The notes under the pieces were generated by a model, which made no database searches, had not been told where the DNA came from, and worked only from the letters and a program-made list of their open reading frames with translations. A program made the translations under genes and the position numbers. A stretch of DNA of 64,000 nt, taken from positions 310,001-374,000 of the forward strand of contig NZ_JAJUXH010000005.1 in NCBI RefSeq assembly GCF_021390245.1, written 5' to 3'. Source of the DNA: Dyadobacter sp. CY323. Lineage in GTDB: Bacteria > Bacteroidota > Bacteroidia > Cytophagales > Spirosomataceae. Shown piece by piece: positions 25,577 to 33,329 of this stretch (its first letter is position 1; each line of letters opens with the position of its first letter).

Positions 25577-25969
25577 ATGGGAAATAAACAGCTTCTTGTC
25601 ATGATTGACGATGATATAGATGATCATGAAATATTTAGAATGGCCCTCAATGAGATTGGAGAGCCTGTACAATGTCAATTTTTTGTTGACTGTGAGTCGG
25701 CAATAGCGCATTTTTTGAAAAACACATCAACACCACCGGGATACGTTTTTATTGATATCAGGTTACCAAGATTGAATGGTGATCAGTGTCTACAAGAACT
25801 TCAACAACTAAAACAGTTTGATTCGCCCCTACTTGTCGTTTATTCATCTTCCATACCCCCAGAGTTCCGTAGCAAGCTTGCGAAAGTCGGGGTCGACAAA
25901 TTTTTAGAAAAGACCGGATCTATACAACTGCTTGCTAACCGGATTGAGGAGCTGTTGACAGTCGAATAA
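25577..25969 (+). CDS. Stand-alone response-regulator receiver
   Basis: About 130 residues from the ATG at 25577 (MGNKQLLVMIDDDIDDHEIF). The acidic pocket is DDDIDD, the phospho-acceptor Asp is in VFIDIRLPRLNGDQCL, the Ser/Thr is in VVYSSSI and the Lys is in KFLEKTGS. The end is a short helix (LANRIEELLTVE). It belongs to the Rcp1-like receivers common in Bacteroidota and is distinct from the three receivers upstream. The ORF could also start at 25544, but that extension has no homology signal. Confidence 0.88.
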   Translation: MGNKQLLVMIDDDIDDHEIFRMALNEIGEPVQCQFFVDCESAIAHFLKNTSTPPGYVFIDIRLPRLNGDQCLQELQQLKQFDSPLLVVYSSSIPPEFRSKLAKVGVDKFLEKTGSIQLLANRIEELLTVE

Positions 25970-26087
25970 TTCAAATAATTGATGTTGCCCGTCGCGAGTG
26001 AATCTGAGAATTCACTTAACCATTTGCCTAAAACGATGGAACTTTGTAACATTATGCATGGCAATCCAGAACCATCGTATAATTACA

Positions 26088-26375
26088 ATGCACTTACCGG
26101 AAGAAGACGCCTCCAAGATCAAAGAATTTGGGTACCTAACCATCAAGGAAAGACTTATAATGAGGTTTGTGGTCGCCAGGGATATCCTGGGCAAGGATTG
26201 GCGGGACGAGCTGGCCGAGAACGATCCATTCTTTAATACGAAACTCGGTCTGACTTTATGGGATCAGTATCTCAAGCGATTTCTGACACTTCAACGCGGT
26301 CACGTCGACCGTATTGAGCGCGTAGTCGTTGCCATGGAAAAGCTCGCTGGAATTAAAATTGTCCGGGAAGCTTAA
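26088..26375 (+). CDS. Hypothetical protein
   Basis: 95 residues from the ATG at 26088 (MHLPEEDASKIKEFGYLTIK). Mostly helical, with GKDWRDELAENDPFFNTKLG and a basic rear helix (HVDRIERVVVAMEKLAGIKI). No known domain recognised. It follows the receiver gene by about 120 bases in the same direction. Confidence 0.55.
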   Translation: MHLPEEDASKIKEFGYLTIKERLIMRFVVARDILGKDWRDELAENDPFFNTKLGLTLWDQYLKRFLTLQRGHVDRIERVVVAMEKLAGIKIVREA

Positions 26376-26478
26376 TTGGAGTGTGGCCAAATTTAACTTA
26401 GCACAATGCTTACCTGCAAAATGATAATGGCCATACCAAGCCTAAAAGAAGGCACTCCGTTTCCGGAGCATCATTAAA

Positions 26479-26658
26479 TTACTTTTTTCCTAAGTATTCT
26501 CGGACAGCTTTCGCCGATGTTCCTGTTTCTTTGACTGCTTCAACTAATTTTTCCTTGGAAACGCCTAGGGCTTCTGTCCAATAAGCAACTTCATAGTCTT
26601 CGCTGAGATTGATTCGGCTGCTGTCTGCTGGTCCTCGTTTTGTTTTGTCATCTGCCAT
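26479..26658 (-). CDS. Small DUF3606 protein
   Basis: 59 residues, starting MADDKTKRGPADSSRINLSE and ending TSAKAVREYLGKK. The core DYEVAYWTEALGVSKEKLVE is the DUF3606 pattern (E-Y-W-T-x-x-x-G-V-S-x-E-x-L). Function unknown; the family is common in Bacteroidota and Proteobacteria as small stress-linked proteins (inference). It is divergent from ligD (starts 26780), with about 120 bases between. Confidence 0.85.
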   Translation of the reverse strand: MADDKTKRGPADSSRINLSEDYEVAYWTEALGVSKEKLVEAVKETGTSAKAVREYLGKK

Positions 26659-26779
26659 GGTCGTAATGGTTTGTTGATAAAGATTTGCCTATAAAATTGT
26701 ACCCAACGCCATCTGGCACGCGCTTTGATATGTTTTGCCTCACCTTTACTGATCTCCAAATACTTAGCTACTACTTACA

Positions 26780-29388
26780 ATGAGCCTGGTCAAATACAAA
26801 GAAAAACGCTCTGAAAATAAAACGCCTGAGCCATTTGGCGGTAAACCCGACAAGAATATCCTTCGGTTTGTGATCCAAAAACATGCAGCTTCACACCTTC
26901 ATTATGACTTCCGGCTGGAAATGGAAGGTGTGCTTAAAAGCTGGGCCGTGCCCAAGGGGCCATCGATGGATCCGGAGGTAAAACGCCTGGCGATGATGGT
27001 GGAAGACCATCCGTATGACTATCGCACATTTGAAGGGATCATACCACAGGGAGAGTATGGAGGAGGCACCGTGATGGTGTGGGACGAAGGCGTGTATATG
27101 CCTTCAGAAGATCCCAAAAAAGACAAAAAGGCCAATGAGAAAAAGCTCTTGCATGAGCTGCACAGTGGAAAGATAAAGTTTGTAATGAGCGGCCAGAAAC
27201 TTAAAGGGCGGTTCGCCCTTGTAAAGGCACATGGAAGAGGGGAGAATGCCTGGCTGCTGATGAAGCTCGACGATGAGTATGCCACAAAAGACGATATCAC
27301 TTTGGAAGACAAATCGGTGATCTCCGGCCAGGATCTAAAAGAAATTGCCTCAACCAGTGAAAATGTATATGGACAGAAGCCAAAGGAAAAAAGCAAGCCT
27401 GTTTCAAAAAAGAAGGTTAAAGAAACCTTGGAGCAACAGGTCGATCCCGATGATACCCAGGTTCCAGAGTCGGAGCTGGACGTCACTGCTATTCTGAAGA
27501 AAGCGCCGAAAGGCAAATTCGATACCACGGTCACTCCTATGCTTGCCACGCTTGTAGACGCTCCTTTCGATGATCCGGGATGGCAGTATGAGGTAAAATG
27601 GGATGGATATCGAGCGCTAGCATTTATGAAAGACGGTGAGGCGGATTTGAAATCGAGAAATAATAAATCGTTTAATGACAAATTCTATCCGGTATTGACC
27701 GCGATCAAAGCGTGGAACCTGAATGCGATCATTGATGGGGAGGTTGTAGTGGTCAATGACAATGGTATTTCGAATTTTAACTCTCTACAAAACTGGCGAA
27801 GTGAAGCGGACGGAGAGCTATTGTTTTATGTGTTTGATATCCTTTGGCTGGATGGTAAGAACCTTATGGGGCTAACTCAGAAGGAAGAAGCGCAGTACTA
27901 CTTCCGCTCGTTCCGGAAAGCGGCATCATCCGGAGCGGTTTCAGTGTCGAGGCCAGGGGGACCGAGTTTTTTGATGTGGCCAAAGATATGGGCCTGGAAG
28001 GGATCATTGCCAAAAGGTCAGATAGCACTTATCTGTCTGGTGACCGTTCTAAAAACTGGCTAAAAATTAAAGTACAAAAACGTCAGGAAGTGATTATTGC
28101 AGGCTATACAAGAAACGATGATTCGCCCAAGCAATTCAGTGCGTTGCTGTTGGGCGCATACAAAGATGGCCGGTTGCAATATGTGGGAAAAGTAGGGACT
28201 GGCTTTAACGACAAGCAGCAAAAGGAGATGATCGCACAGTTCAAACCATTGATCATTGACAAGGCTCCCTTTGAAGAAGCACCGGATTACAACAAACCAT
28301 CACGCTTTCGCCGCAACCCGCCACATGCATCGGCCACCTGGCTAAAACCGCAGCTGGTCTGTGAGATCAATTTTGCAGAGGTCACCGACGAAGGCGTATT
28401 TCGGCACCCATCGTTCCTGGCTATGCGGGAAGATAAGAATGCAAAGGAAGTGGTTATTGAAATTGCTTCTGATACAGAAAAAGTAACCGAAACGCCAAAA
28501 GGAACAGCCCTTAAAGATGTGGTCAAACCGCCAGAAAAGCTGGATGGTAAAACGCTGTTGAACCCAACAGAGAAAACGCAGTGTAAGAAACTGCAAGGGC
28601 ATGAGCTTAAATTTACCAACCTGGATAAGGTCTACTGGCCCGATGAGAAAATCACCAAGCGGGATATGCTCAATTACTATTACCAGGTTGCGCCCTACAT
28701 ACTACCTTACTTGAAAGACAGACCGGAATCCATGAACCGGCATCCGGGCGGTATTAAGGGGCCAAGCTTTTATCAGAAAGATGTGACTGGAAAAGTCCCT
28801 GACTGGATGACCACCTACAGATACCACAGCAATGACGAGCCGGAAGACAAGAATTATCTGGTAGCCAACGAAGAAGCGACCCTTCTATACATGGCCAATC
28901 TGGGCGCGATTGAAATTAATCCATGGAGCTCTACAACCAATAATCCGGATAACCCTACCTGGTGCATCGTCGATCTGGACCCTGCCGATAAAACGACTTT
29001 TGATCAGGTAATTGAGGCCGCCTTGGTTACAAAGAGCGTTTTAGACGAGCTTGGTGTTCCGTGCTATCCTAAAACGAGCGGTTCGACAGGAATCCATATT
29101 TACATTCCATTTGGCGGCAAATATACCTATGAGCAGTCCAAAGAGTTTGCCCGCATCATCGTGACGCTGGTGCATGATCAGATACCAGAATTCACTAGCC
29201 TGGAAAGGGCGATCAAGTCCCGGAATGGAAAAATGTATCTGGACTTTCTTCAAAACCGTCCTGGGGCGACCCTGGCAGCGCCTTATTCAGTCCGGCCAAA
29301 GCCCGGCGCGACAATCTCTATGCCCCTTCATTGGGAGGAGGTAAAACCGGGGCTGAAAATGTCAGACTTTACAATCTTCAATGCGATG
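26780..29388 (+). pseudogene. ligD: Multidomain NHEJ ATP-dependent DNA ligase LigD, frameshifted and 3'-interrupted
   Basis: Three domains in the usual order. The 3'-phosphoesterase domain is near 26860-27300 (HYDFRLEMEGVLKSWAVPKG, IPQGEYGGGTVMVWD). The ligase domain is near 27520-28440, with the nucleotidyl Lys in EVKWDGYRA and GEVVVV later. The polymerase domain is near 28600-29388 (NLDKVYWPDEKITKRDMLNY, catalytic IVDLDPADKTTFD, KTSGSTGIHIYIPF). Near 27880-27895 a one-base indel breaks the frame: LTQKEEAQYY reads on in the other frame as AVLLPLVPESGIIRSG and into EFFDVAKDMGLEG. The polymerase reading ends at FTIFNAM, where a decayed IS3 copy begins. No Ku gene is in the window. Both halves could make separate products, but full activity is unlikely. 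Confidence 0.85.
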
Positions 29389-29485
29389 TCTCAAGAGCGC
29401 CCTTTCCAATGGCTCCCGGACAAGGCTTTCCTGTATATTATCATCCAACTGCCAGCCAACTACCTGGCGTGAGAACAAATCGATC

Positions 29486-29501
29486 GGCACCGGCCACCCG
29501 G
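29486..29501. repeat. GC-rich mini-insert d (16 nt)
   Basis: On the minus strand CCGGGTGGCCGGTGCC lies between TGTGTCTG and GATCGATTTG. Removing it gives TGT GTC TGG ATC GAT TTG, coding CVWIDL, the normal IS3 core reading. Confidence 0.78.
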
Positions 29502-29875
29502 CAGACACACAAATAAGCCCATTTGCCGCCTTTCAAAGGCATAAATGTAATATCGGAAACCCACACACAATTAGGCTTGCTTGGCTTAGGTTGATCAGCA
29601 GAAGATTAGGAGAGACCCGCTTCCCATGCCTACTAGCTGTCGCTCTTGAACGAATGTAGGCGGTTGAATGGCTCTCAGACCCTCTTTTCGCATGATTTAA
29701 TAACTTATCTGCGACCTATTTTTATACCCTTTTGTTTCAGAGATTCCTTAATGCGTTTGCTACCGTATCGCTTAAAATCCCGGATAAACTCAATCCTGAC
29801 CTCATGCTTTGGAGGGTTATATTTTTTTGTCCGCATTATGACTTCCCCCTGCTGATAAAGACAATAAGCTGTCCG

Positions 29876-29890
29876 GCCGCCGGGCGGCCC
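29876..29890. repeat. GC-rich mini-insert e (15 nt, encodes GPPGG)
   Basis: On the minus strand GGGCCGCCCGGCGGC lies between GAAGTCACG and CGGACAGC. It is in frame and adds GPPGG between FEVT and RTAYC, where family members read V-S-R-T-A-Y. It holds a perfect inverted repeat (GCCGCC-C-GGCGGC). It is the counterpart of insert c in a different IS. Confidence 0.75.
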
Positions 29891-29998
29891 CGTGACTTCA
29901 AAAGTGAGCACAGATAATTGATCTTTTGCGTCCGAGAAAAACGAGTATATTAACAACTCATAGACGTCCTGAGTCGGACTGGCTCAAAAGACCAAACG

Positions 29999-30012
29999 GG
30001 GGCCGCCCGGCG
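29999..30012. repeat. GC-rich mini-insert f (14 nt)
   Basis: On the plus strand GGGGCCGCCCGGCG lies between CCAAACG and GGCTTTTTT. The core GGGCCGCCCGGCG equals that of insert e but is inverted relative to the transposase. Removing it gives K-A-R-L-V-F-stop as an OrfA end. The boundary is uncertain by one or two bases. Confidence 0.65.
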
Positions 30013-30158
30013 GGCTTTTTTAAGATTTGCGGTCGGTTTTAAGCCCTTCATTTCCCGCTTGTAGTTTAGGAACTTTCCACAGCTAGTTTCGCTGATTTAC
30101 CGCTGCTATTTACTCCGCTTTTCGATTTCGTTGCCATCCTTCTCCAACGATAGAGAAC

Positions 30159-30174
30159 CCGCGGCGGTGGACCG
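30159..30174. repeat. GC-rich mini-insert g (16 nt)
   Basis: On the minus strand CGGTCCACCGCCGCGG lies between GCCGAGAAG and GTTCTCTATCG. Removing it gives IAEK-VLYRWRR, matching the helix-turn-helix end of this OrfA family. Confidence 0.75.
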
Positions 30175-30348
30175 CTTCTCGGCAATTCCAATGCCTCTGA
30201 GATTTCCTTAGCGCTGCTGCCGGAAGCAAGCATCCTGTCATTTCCTGCTTGAGATCAGCATCGTAGCTCCCACGAGTTTTTACCAATTTCTGGTCTTTCA
30301 TATTGCATCATGTTCTGCAAAAATGTGCCGATTTTCGGAGCCACCTCA

Positions 30349-30408
30349 GGAATCTAAGGAACTGGTCCATGATGTTTTCAAAAGCTTAGAGAACAAAAGA
30401 GGGTAGGT
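30349..30408 (+). pseudogene. Possible 3' remnant of ligD beyond the IS
   Basis: After the IS terminus the plus strand reads SKELVHDVFKSLENKRG-stop. LigD polymerase domains end in a pattern like K-E-T-G-D-(V/L)-F-K, so this may be the old ligD tail with small changes. The match is short. Confidence 0.35.
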
Positions 30409-30456
30409 TGAAATAAAACATCTGAGCTTATTCTCTAATTTTGTTTGATCTAAGAG

Positions 30457-30491
30457 AATTCCATCAGCAATACTGATTTGCTGATGGAATT
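30457..30491 (+). repeat. Perfect 14-bp inverted repeat upstream of the GH63-like gene
   Basis: AATTCCATCAGCAA, seven-base loop, TTGCTGATGGAATT. It ends 30 bases before the ATG at 30522. There is no T run, so it may be an operator or mRNA hairpin, or a terminator for the old ligD transcript. Confidence 0.6.
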
Positions 30492-30521
30492 ACTGTTTCA
30501 AACCCAAAACATTATAATAAT

Positions 30522-33281
30522 ATGTTGCTTCGATTCTTGCTTTTTTGGTACCTGTTATTTGCTACGGAATACTCGCTGCTGGCGCAACATGCAGGTGATG
30601 ATTTAAGTCATACCGATTTTAAAAAGCTGGAACAATCGCATGATGTCAGTCTGTCAGCCTGGGGCCCTTATTCGAAGAAATATGCGGGCATTTCACATAT
30701 CCCGGATCTAAAATCCGGTTTGCGGTTTGATTTTTCTGTCATGCCAGGCTACTATCGCAACAAAGTGCTCATTCCTAATGTGCGGTTTGAGTCAGGCTAT
30801 TTCCCTTGGGAGTTTCAGCCGGATTTAGGCACGTTCACATATCGATACGAGTTGGAATGGAAAGATAAAGTATTTGTAGATGTAACCTATACGGTCCGCG
30901 ACTCTTCATCGGTGCTGGTCAGGATCAGAAGCGTCAATAATACAGACCTGCCGCAAAATCTGGCTTTAAACCTGATGGCATTCATTGACTACCCTGAGAA
31001 CTACTCCACTAAAACAATGGTGTGCTCTCCACAGGCACAATGGTATAATGCATTGGCTTACAATTCGCTGGACCATGCCATGAAAAGTGCAAAAGAGAAT
31101 TTGGTATATGACGGATGGCTGAGAGCGGAAGTACGAAACAGCGACTTTATCGACGGCAGAGCCATAGGAAATGGGTTTGGCAAAAATCCTGGAGATAAGG
31201 TAACCTACCTGGTAGATATTAAGCCTGGTCAGACAAATGGTAAGATCAGTTTGGTTCATAAAGTAATGAAGGGTGAGACGGCAACTTTTAAAATAGAAGG
31301 ATTGGCAGAAAGGCTGGTCGAATTAAAAGGAACCGGAAGTATCGAAAGCATAGCTATTCCCTTCTCGGTATCAAAGCCGGGCAACCAGACAATCTCTCTT
31401 GTATCCACCGGATCGGCACTGGCACAGATAAACGGGTTTGTCATTTCCAGCCAGTCAGATCAATCTCCTTTCAGTATCCAGAATCAGGATAAACATGTCA
31501 TTGCGCAAACAACAGAAGATGCGAAAGCAAAAAATCTGATACTGAAGTATCAGGACGTTACACCTCACTATGGTATCGCCTGGAAGAATGAGCTGTTTCA
31601 GATCCGCGAAGTCCGAAACAGTGAACTGGATATTTACTTCAAGGATCTTGTTCATAACCATGTAGATAAAATATTCCAGGGAGATCAGAAAGGAAGTTAT
31701 TCGAATGTTTTTATTAGGCCGGTTGAGCTGTTACCACATAGCGATAAAACCGAGTACGCTCTGATCAGTACGGGCACCGCAGATGCGGTCAGAAATCAGC
31801 TGGAGCGGTTTGCTGCCGGCGAGGCCGTGCCTGCTGAGAATGTCGCCTCTGATCAAAATAAAATTTATGAAGAGGGTGAGCAGTACGCTTTCAGTCAAAA
31901 AATGCTGCAGGCAACGATACTCTCGAACGTTGTTTATCCTGTGTACACACAAGACAGTTATATCAGAAATTTTACACCCGGCAAATGGTGGAATAGCCTT
32001 TATACGTGGGATTCCGGCTTCATTGCATTGGGCATGAACCAGATCAATAAAAGTTTGGCAACAGAATGTGTTAATGCATACACGACGCCGGAAGAAAGCC
32101 AGTCTGCTTTTATTCACCATGGTTCGCCGCTGCCCGTGCAGGCATACGCATTTTTCGATCTGTACAACGGCTCCAATTCCATGGAAGGGATCCGTCACTT
32201 TTATCCCCGGTTAAAACGTCAGTATTTGTTTATTTCAGGTAAATATCCTGGCTCAACTTTCGGGACATTACAGTCAGGGTTACTCAAATCCTGGGACTAC
32301 TTCTACAATTCAGCTGGTTGGGATGACTATCCTCCGCAAGTGGGTGTACATGTGCAGAAGCTGGAAGATCAAATCGCACCTGTTTCCAATACAGCGCACG
32401 CAATCAGGGTGGCTAAGATGCTGAGAATGATGGCCGTGAAATTAGGAGAGAAAGAAGATGTTAAAGCGTACGATCAGCAAATCAACACCTTGTCCCGTGC
32501 TTTGCAGCAGCATTCCTGGGATCCCGAATCGGGTTATTTCGGATACGTCAAACATGATCCGAAAGGAAATGCCAATGGCATATTCAGATTTGGTGACCAG
32601 AACGTAAACTACAATATGGGACTTGATGGCGTATCGCCGTTAATCGCCGGGATCTGTTCAGAGGAGCAAGTGAATATTCTAACTGAGCGGCTGTTTTCGG
32701 CTAGTCATCTTTGGACAGCGAGCGGCATCTCGGCAGTCGATCAATCTGCTCCATATTATAAAACTGACGGATACTGGAACGGCTCGGTATGGATGCCGCA
32801 TCAGTGGTTCATCTGGAAAACCCTGCTTGATTTAGGAAAGCCCAAACTTGCTTTTCAGTTGGCTCAAAAGGCACTTGATGTATGGAAAACGGAGACGGAT
32901 GCTTCTTACTACACCTTTGAACATTTCCTGGCTAAGTCAGGCAGAGGTGCGGGATGGCACCAGTTTTCGGGATTGTCCTCGCCGGTACTTTGCTGGTTTG
33001 CTTCCTATTATAAAGTGGGCACAGTCACCACAGGATTTGAAACCTGGATTGACAAGCAAGCGTTTAACCAGCATCACACGGCATTTTCCGCGGATCTGAT
33101 GTTTGATACTACTACAAAATCCCACCAAAGATCCATACTTGTAGCAATGAATCCCGACAAAACTTATGAAGTATTTTTCAATAGAAAAAAGTTGATATTT
33201 TCTGTGCTCAACAAGGGATTGTTGCAGATCAGACTACCCAACACAAACGCTTCTGGCAAGCTCGAAGTAAGACCGATTTAA
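30522..33281 (+). CDS. Secreted GH63-like (alpha/alpha)6-barrel glycosidase
   Basis: 919 residues with a signal peptide (FLLFWYLLFATEYSLLAQ). The front ~350 residues form a beta-rich domain. The back is an (alpha/alpha)6 barrel of the GH63/GH37 type: NSLYTWDSGFIALGMNQIN, WDYFYNSAGWDDYPPQVGVH (acid Asp region), YYKTDGYWNGSVWMPHQWF and YYTFEHFLAKSGRGAGWHQF (probable catalytic Glu). GH63-type enzymes cleave alpha-linked glucosides or mannosides. It stands alone on the plus strand, convergent with phospholipase C. It would act in the periplasm or at the surface. The substrate cannot be set from sequence. Confidence 0.82.
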   Translation: MLLRFLLFWYLLFATEYSLLAQHAGDDLSHTDFKKLEQSHDVSLSAWGPYSKKYAGISHIPDLKSGLRFDFSVMPGYYRNKVLIPNVRFESGYFPWEFQPDLGTFTYRYELEWKDKVFVDVTYTVRDSSSVLVRIRSVNNTDLPQNLALNLMAFIDYPENYSTKTMVCSPQAQWYNALAYNSLDHAMKSAKENLVYDGWLRAEVRNSDFIDGRAIGNGFGKNPGDKVTYLVDIKPGQTNGKISLVHKVMKGETATFKIEGLAERLVELKGTGSIESIAIPFSVSKPGNQTISLVSTGSALAQINGFVISSQSDQSPFSIQNQDKHVIAQTTEDAKAKNLILKYQDVTPHYGIAWKNELFQIREVRNSELDIYFKDLVHNHVDKIFQGDQKGSYSNVFIRPVELLPHSDKTEYALISTGTADAVRNQLERFAAGEAVPAENVASDQNKIYEEGEQYAFSQKMLQATILSNVVYPVYTQDSYIRNFTPGKWWNSLYTWDSGFIALGMNQINKSLATECVNAYTTPEESQSAFIHHGSPLPVQAYAFFDLYNGSNSMEGIRHFYPRLKRQYLFISGKYPGSTFGTLQSGLLKSWDYFYNSAGWDDYPPQVGVHVQKLEDQIAPVSNTAHAIRVAKMLRMMAVKLGEKEDVKAYDQQINTLSRALQQHSWDPESGYFGYVKHDPKGNANGIFRFGDQNVNYNMGLDGVSPLIAGICSEEQVNILTERLFSASHLWTASGISAVDQSAPYYKTDGYWNGSVWMPHQWFIWKTLLDLGKPKLAFQLAQKALDVWKTETDASYYTFEHFLAKSGRGAGWHQFSGLSSPVLCWFASYYKVGTVTTGFETWIDKQAFNQHHTAFSADLMFDTTTKSHQRSILVAMNPDKTYEVFFNRKKLIFSVLNKGLLQIRLPNTNASGKLEVRPI

Positions 33282-33285
33282 CCAG

Positions 33286-33329
33286 AATGTGACGTAACCG
33301 CGCGGAAGGCAGAACGGTTACGTCACATT
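33286..33329. terminator. Hairpin between convergent genes, probably bidirectional terminator
   Basis: A perfect 15-bp stem: AATGTGACGTAACCG, 14-base loop, CGGTTACGTCACATT. It starts five bases after the stop of the GH63-like gene. The right arm contains the stop codon of the phospholipase gene (33323-33325). Confidence 0.7.

Larger units (their letters stand above)
29389..29956 (-). pseudogene. IS3-family OrfB, front half, frameshifted
   Basis: From 29956 the reading is IYSFFSDAKDQLSVLTFEV, then RTAYCLYQQGEV after a five-residue insert, and FKRYGSKRIKESLKQKGIKI (HTH_21-type region). Frames then change repeatedly: MRKEGLRAIQPPTF, RHGKRVSPNLLL, and CVWVSDITFMPLKGGKWAYL with the first catalytic Asp. 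After LCV a 16-base insert precedes IDLFSRQVVGWQLDDNIQES. The end LVREPLERALLRH meets ligD. At least three single-base losses are visible. Family assignment is firm from the VSDITFMPLKGG and DLFSRQVVGW motifs. Confidence 0.82.
29984..30301 (-). pseudogene. IS3-family OrfA, decayed
   Basis: Starts MKDQKLVKTRGSYDADLKQE. One base is missing after EMT; the other frame gives MLASGSSAKEISEAL. Another base is missing before GIAEK. A 16-base GC-rich insert (30159-30174) follows AEK; without it the reading is AEK-VLYRWRR. Later KLQAGNEGLKTDRK and a last coding stretch KKA-RLVF flank another insert at 29999-30012. Confidence 0.78.
29389..30348 (-). mobile_element. Decayed IS3-family element inserted in the 3' end of ligD
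   Basis: Read on the minus strand, the left terminus is near 30348 (TGAGGTGGCTCCGAAAATCG), followed by orfA (30301-29984) and the first half of orfB (29956-29389). The right half, including the second D and the E of the DDE core and the right terminus, is missing; the remnant joins ligD codons at about 29388. Many one-base deletions are present. Four GC-rich mini-inserts lie at 29486-29501, 29876-29890, 29999-30012 and 30159-30174. Confidence 0.8.

Noticed and set aside
27940..27975. GC-rich stretch in ligD near the frame change as a mini-insert
   Set aside because: The second frame reads E-A-R-G-T-E-F-F-D through it as in other LigD proteins; the frame change lies about 60-90 bases upstream and looks like a one-base indel.
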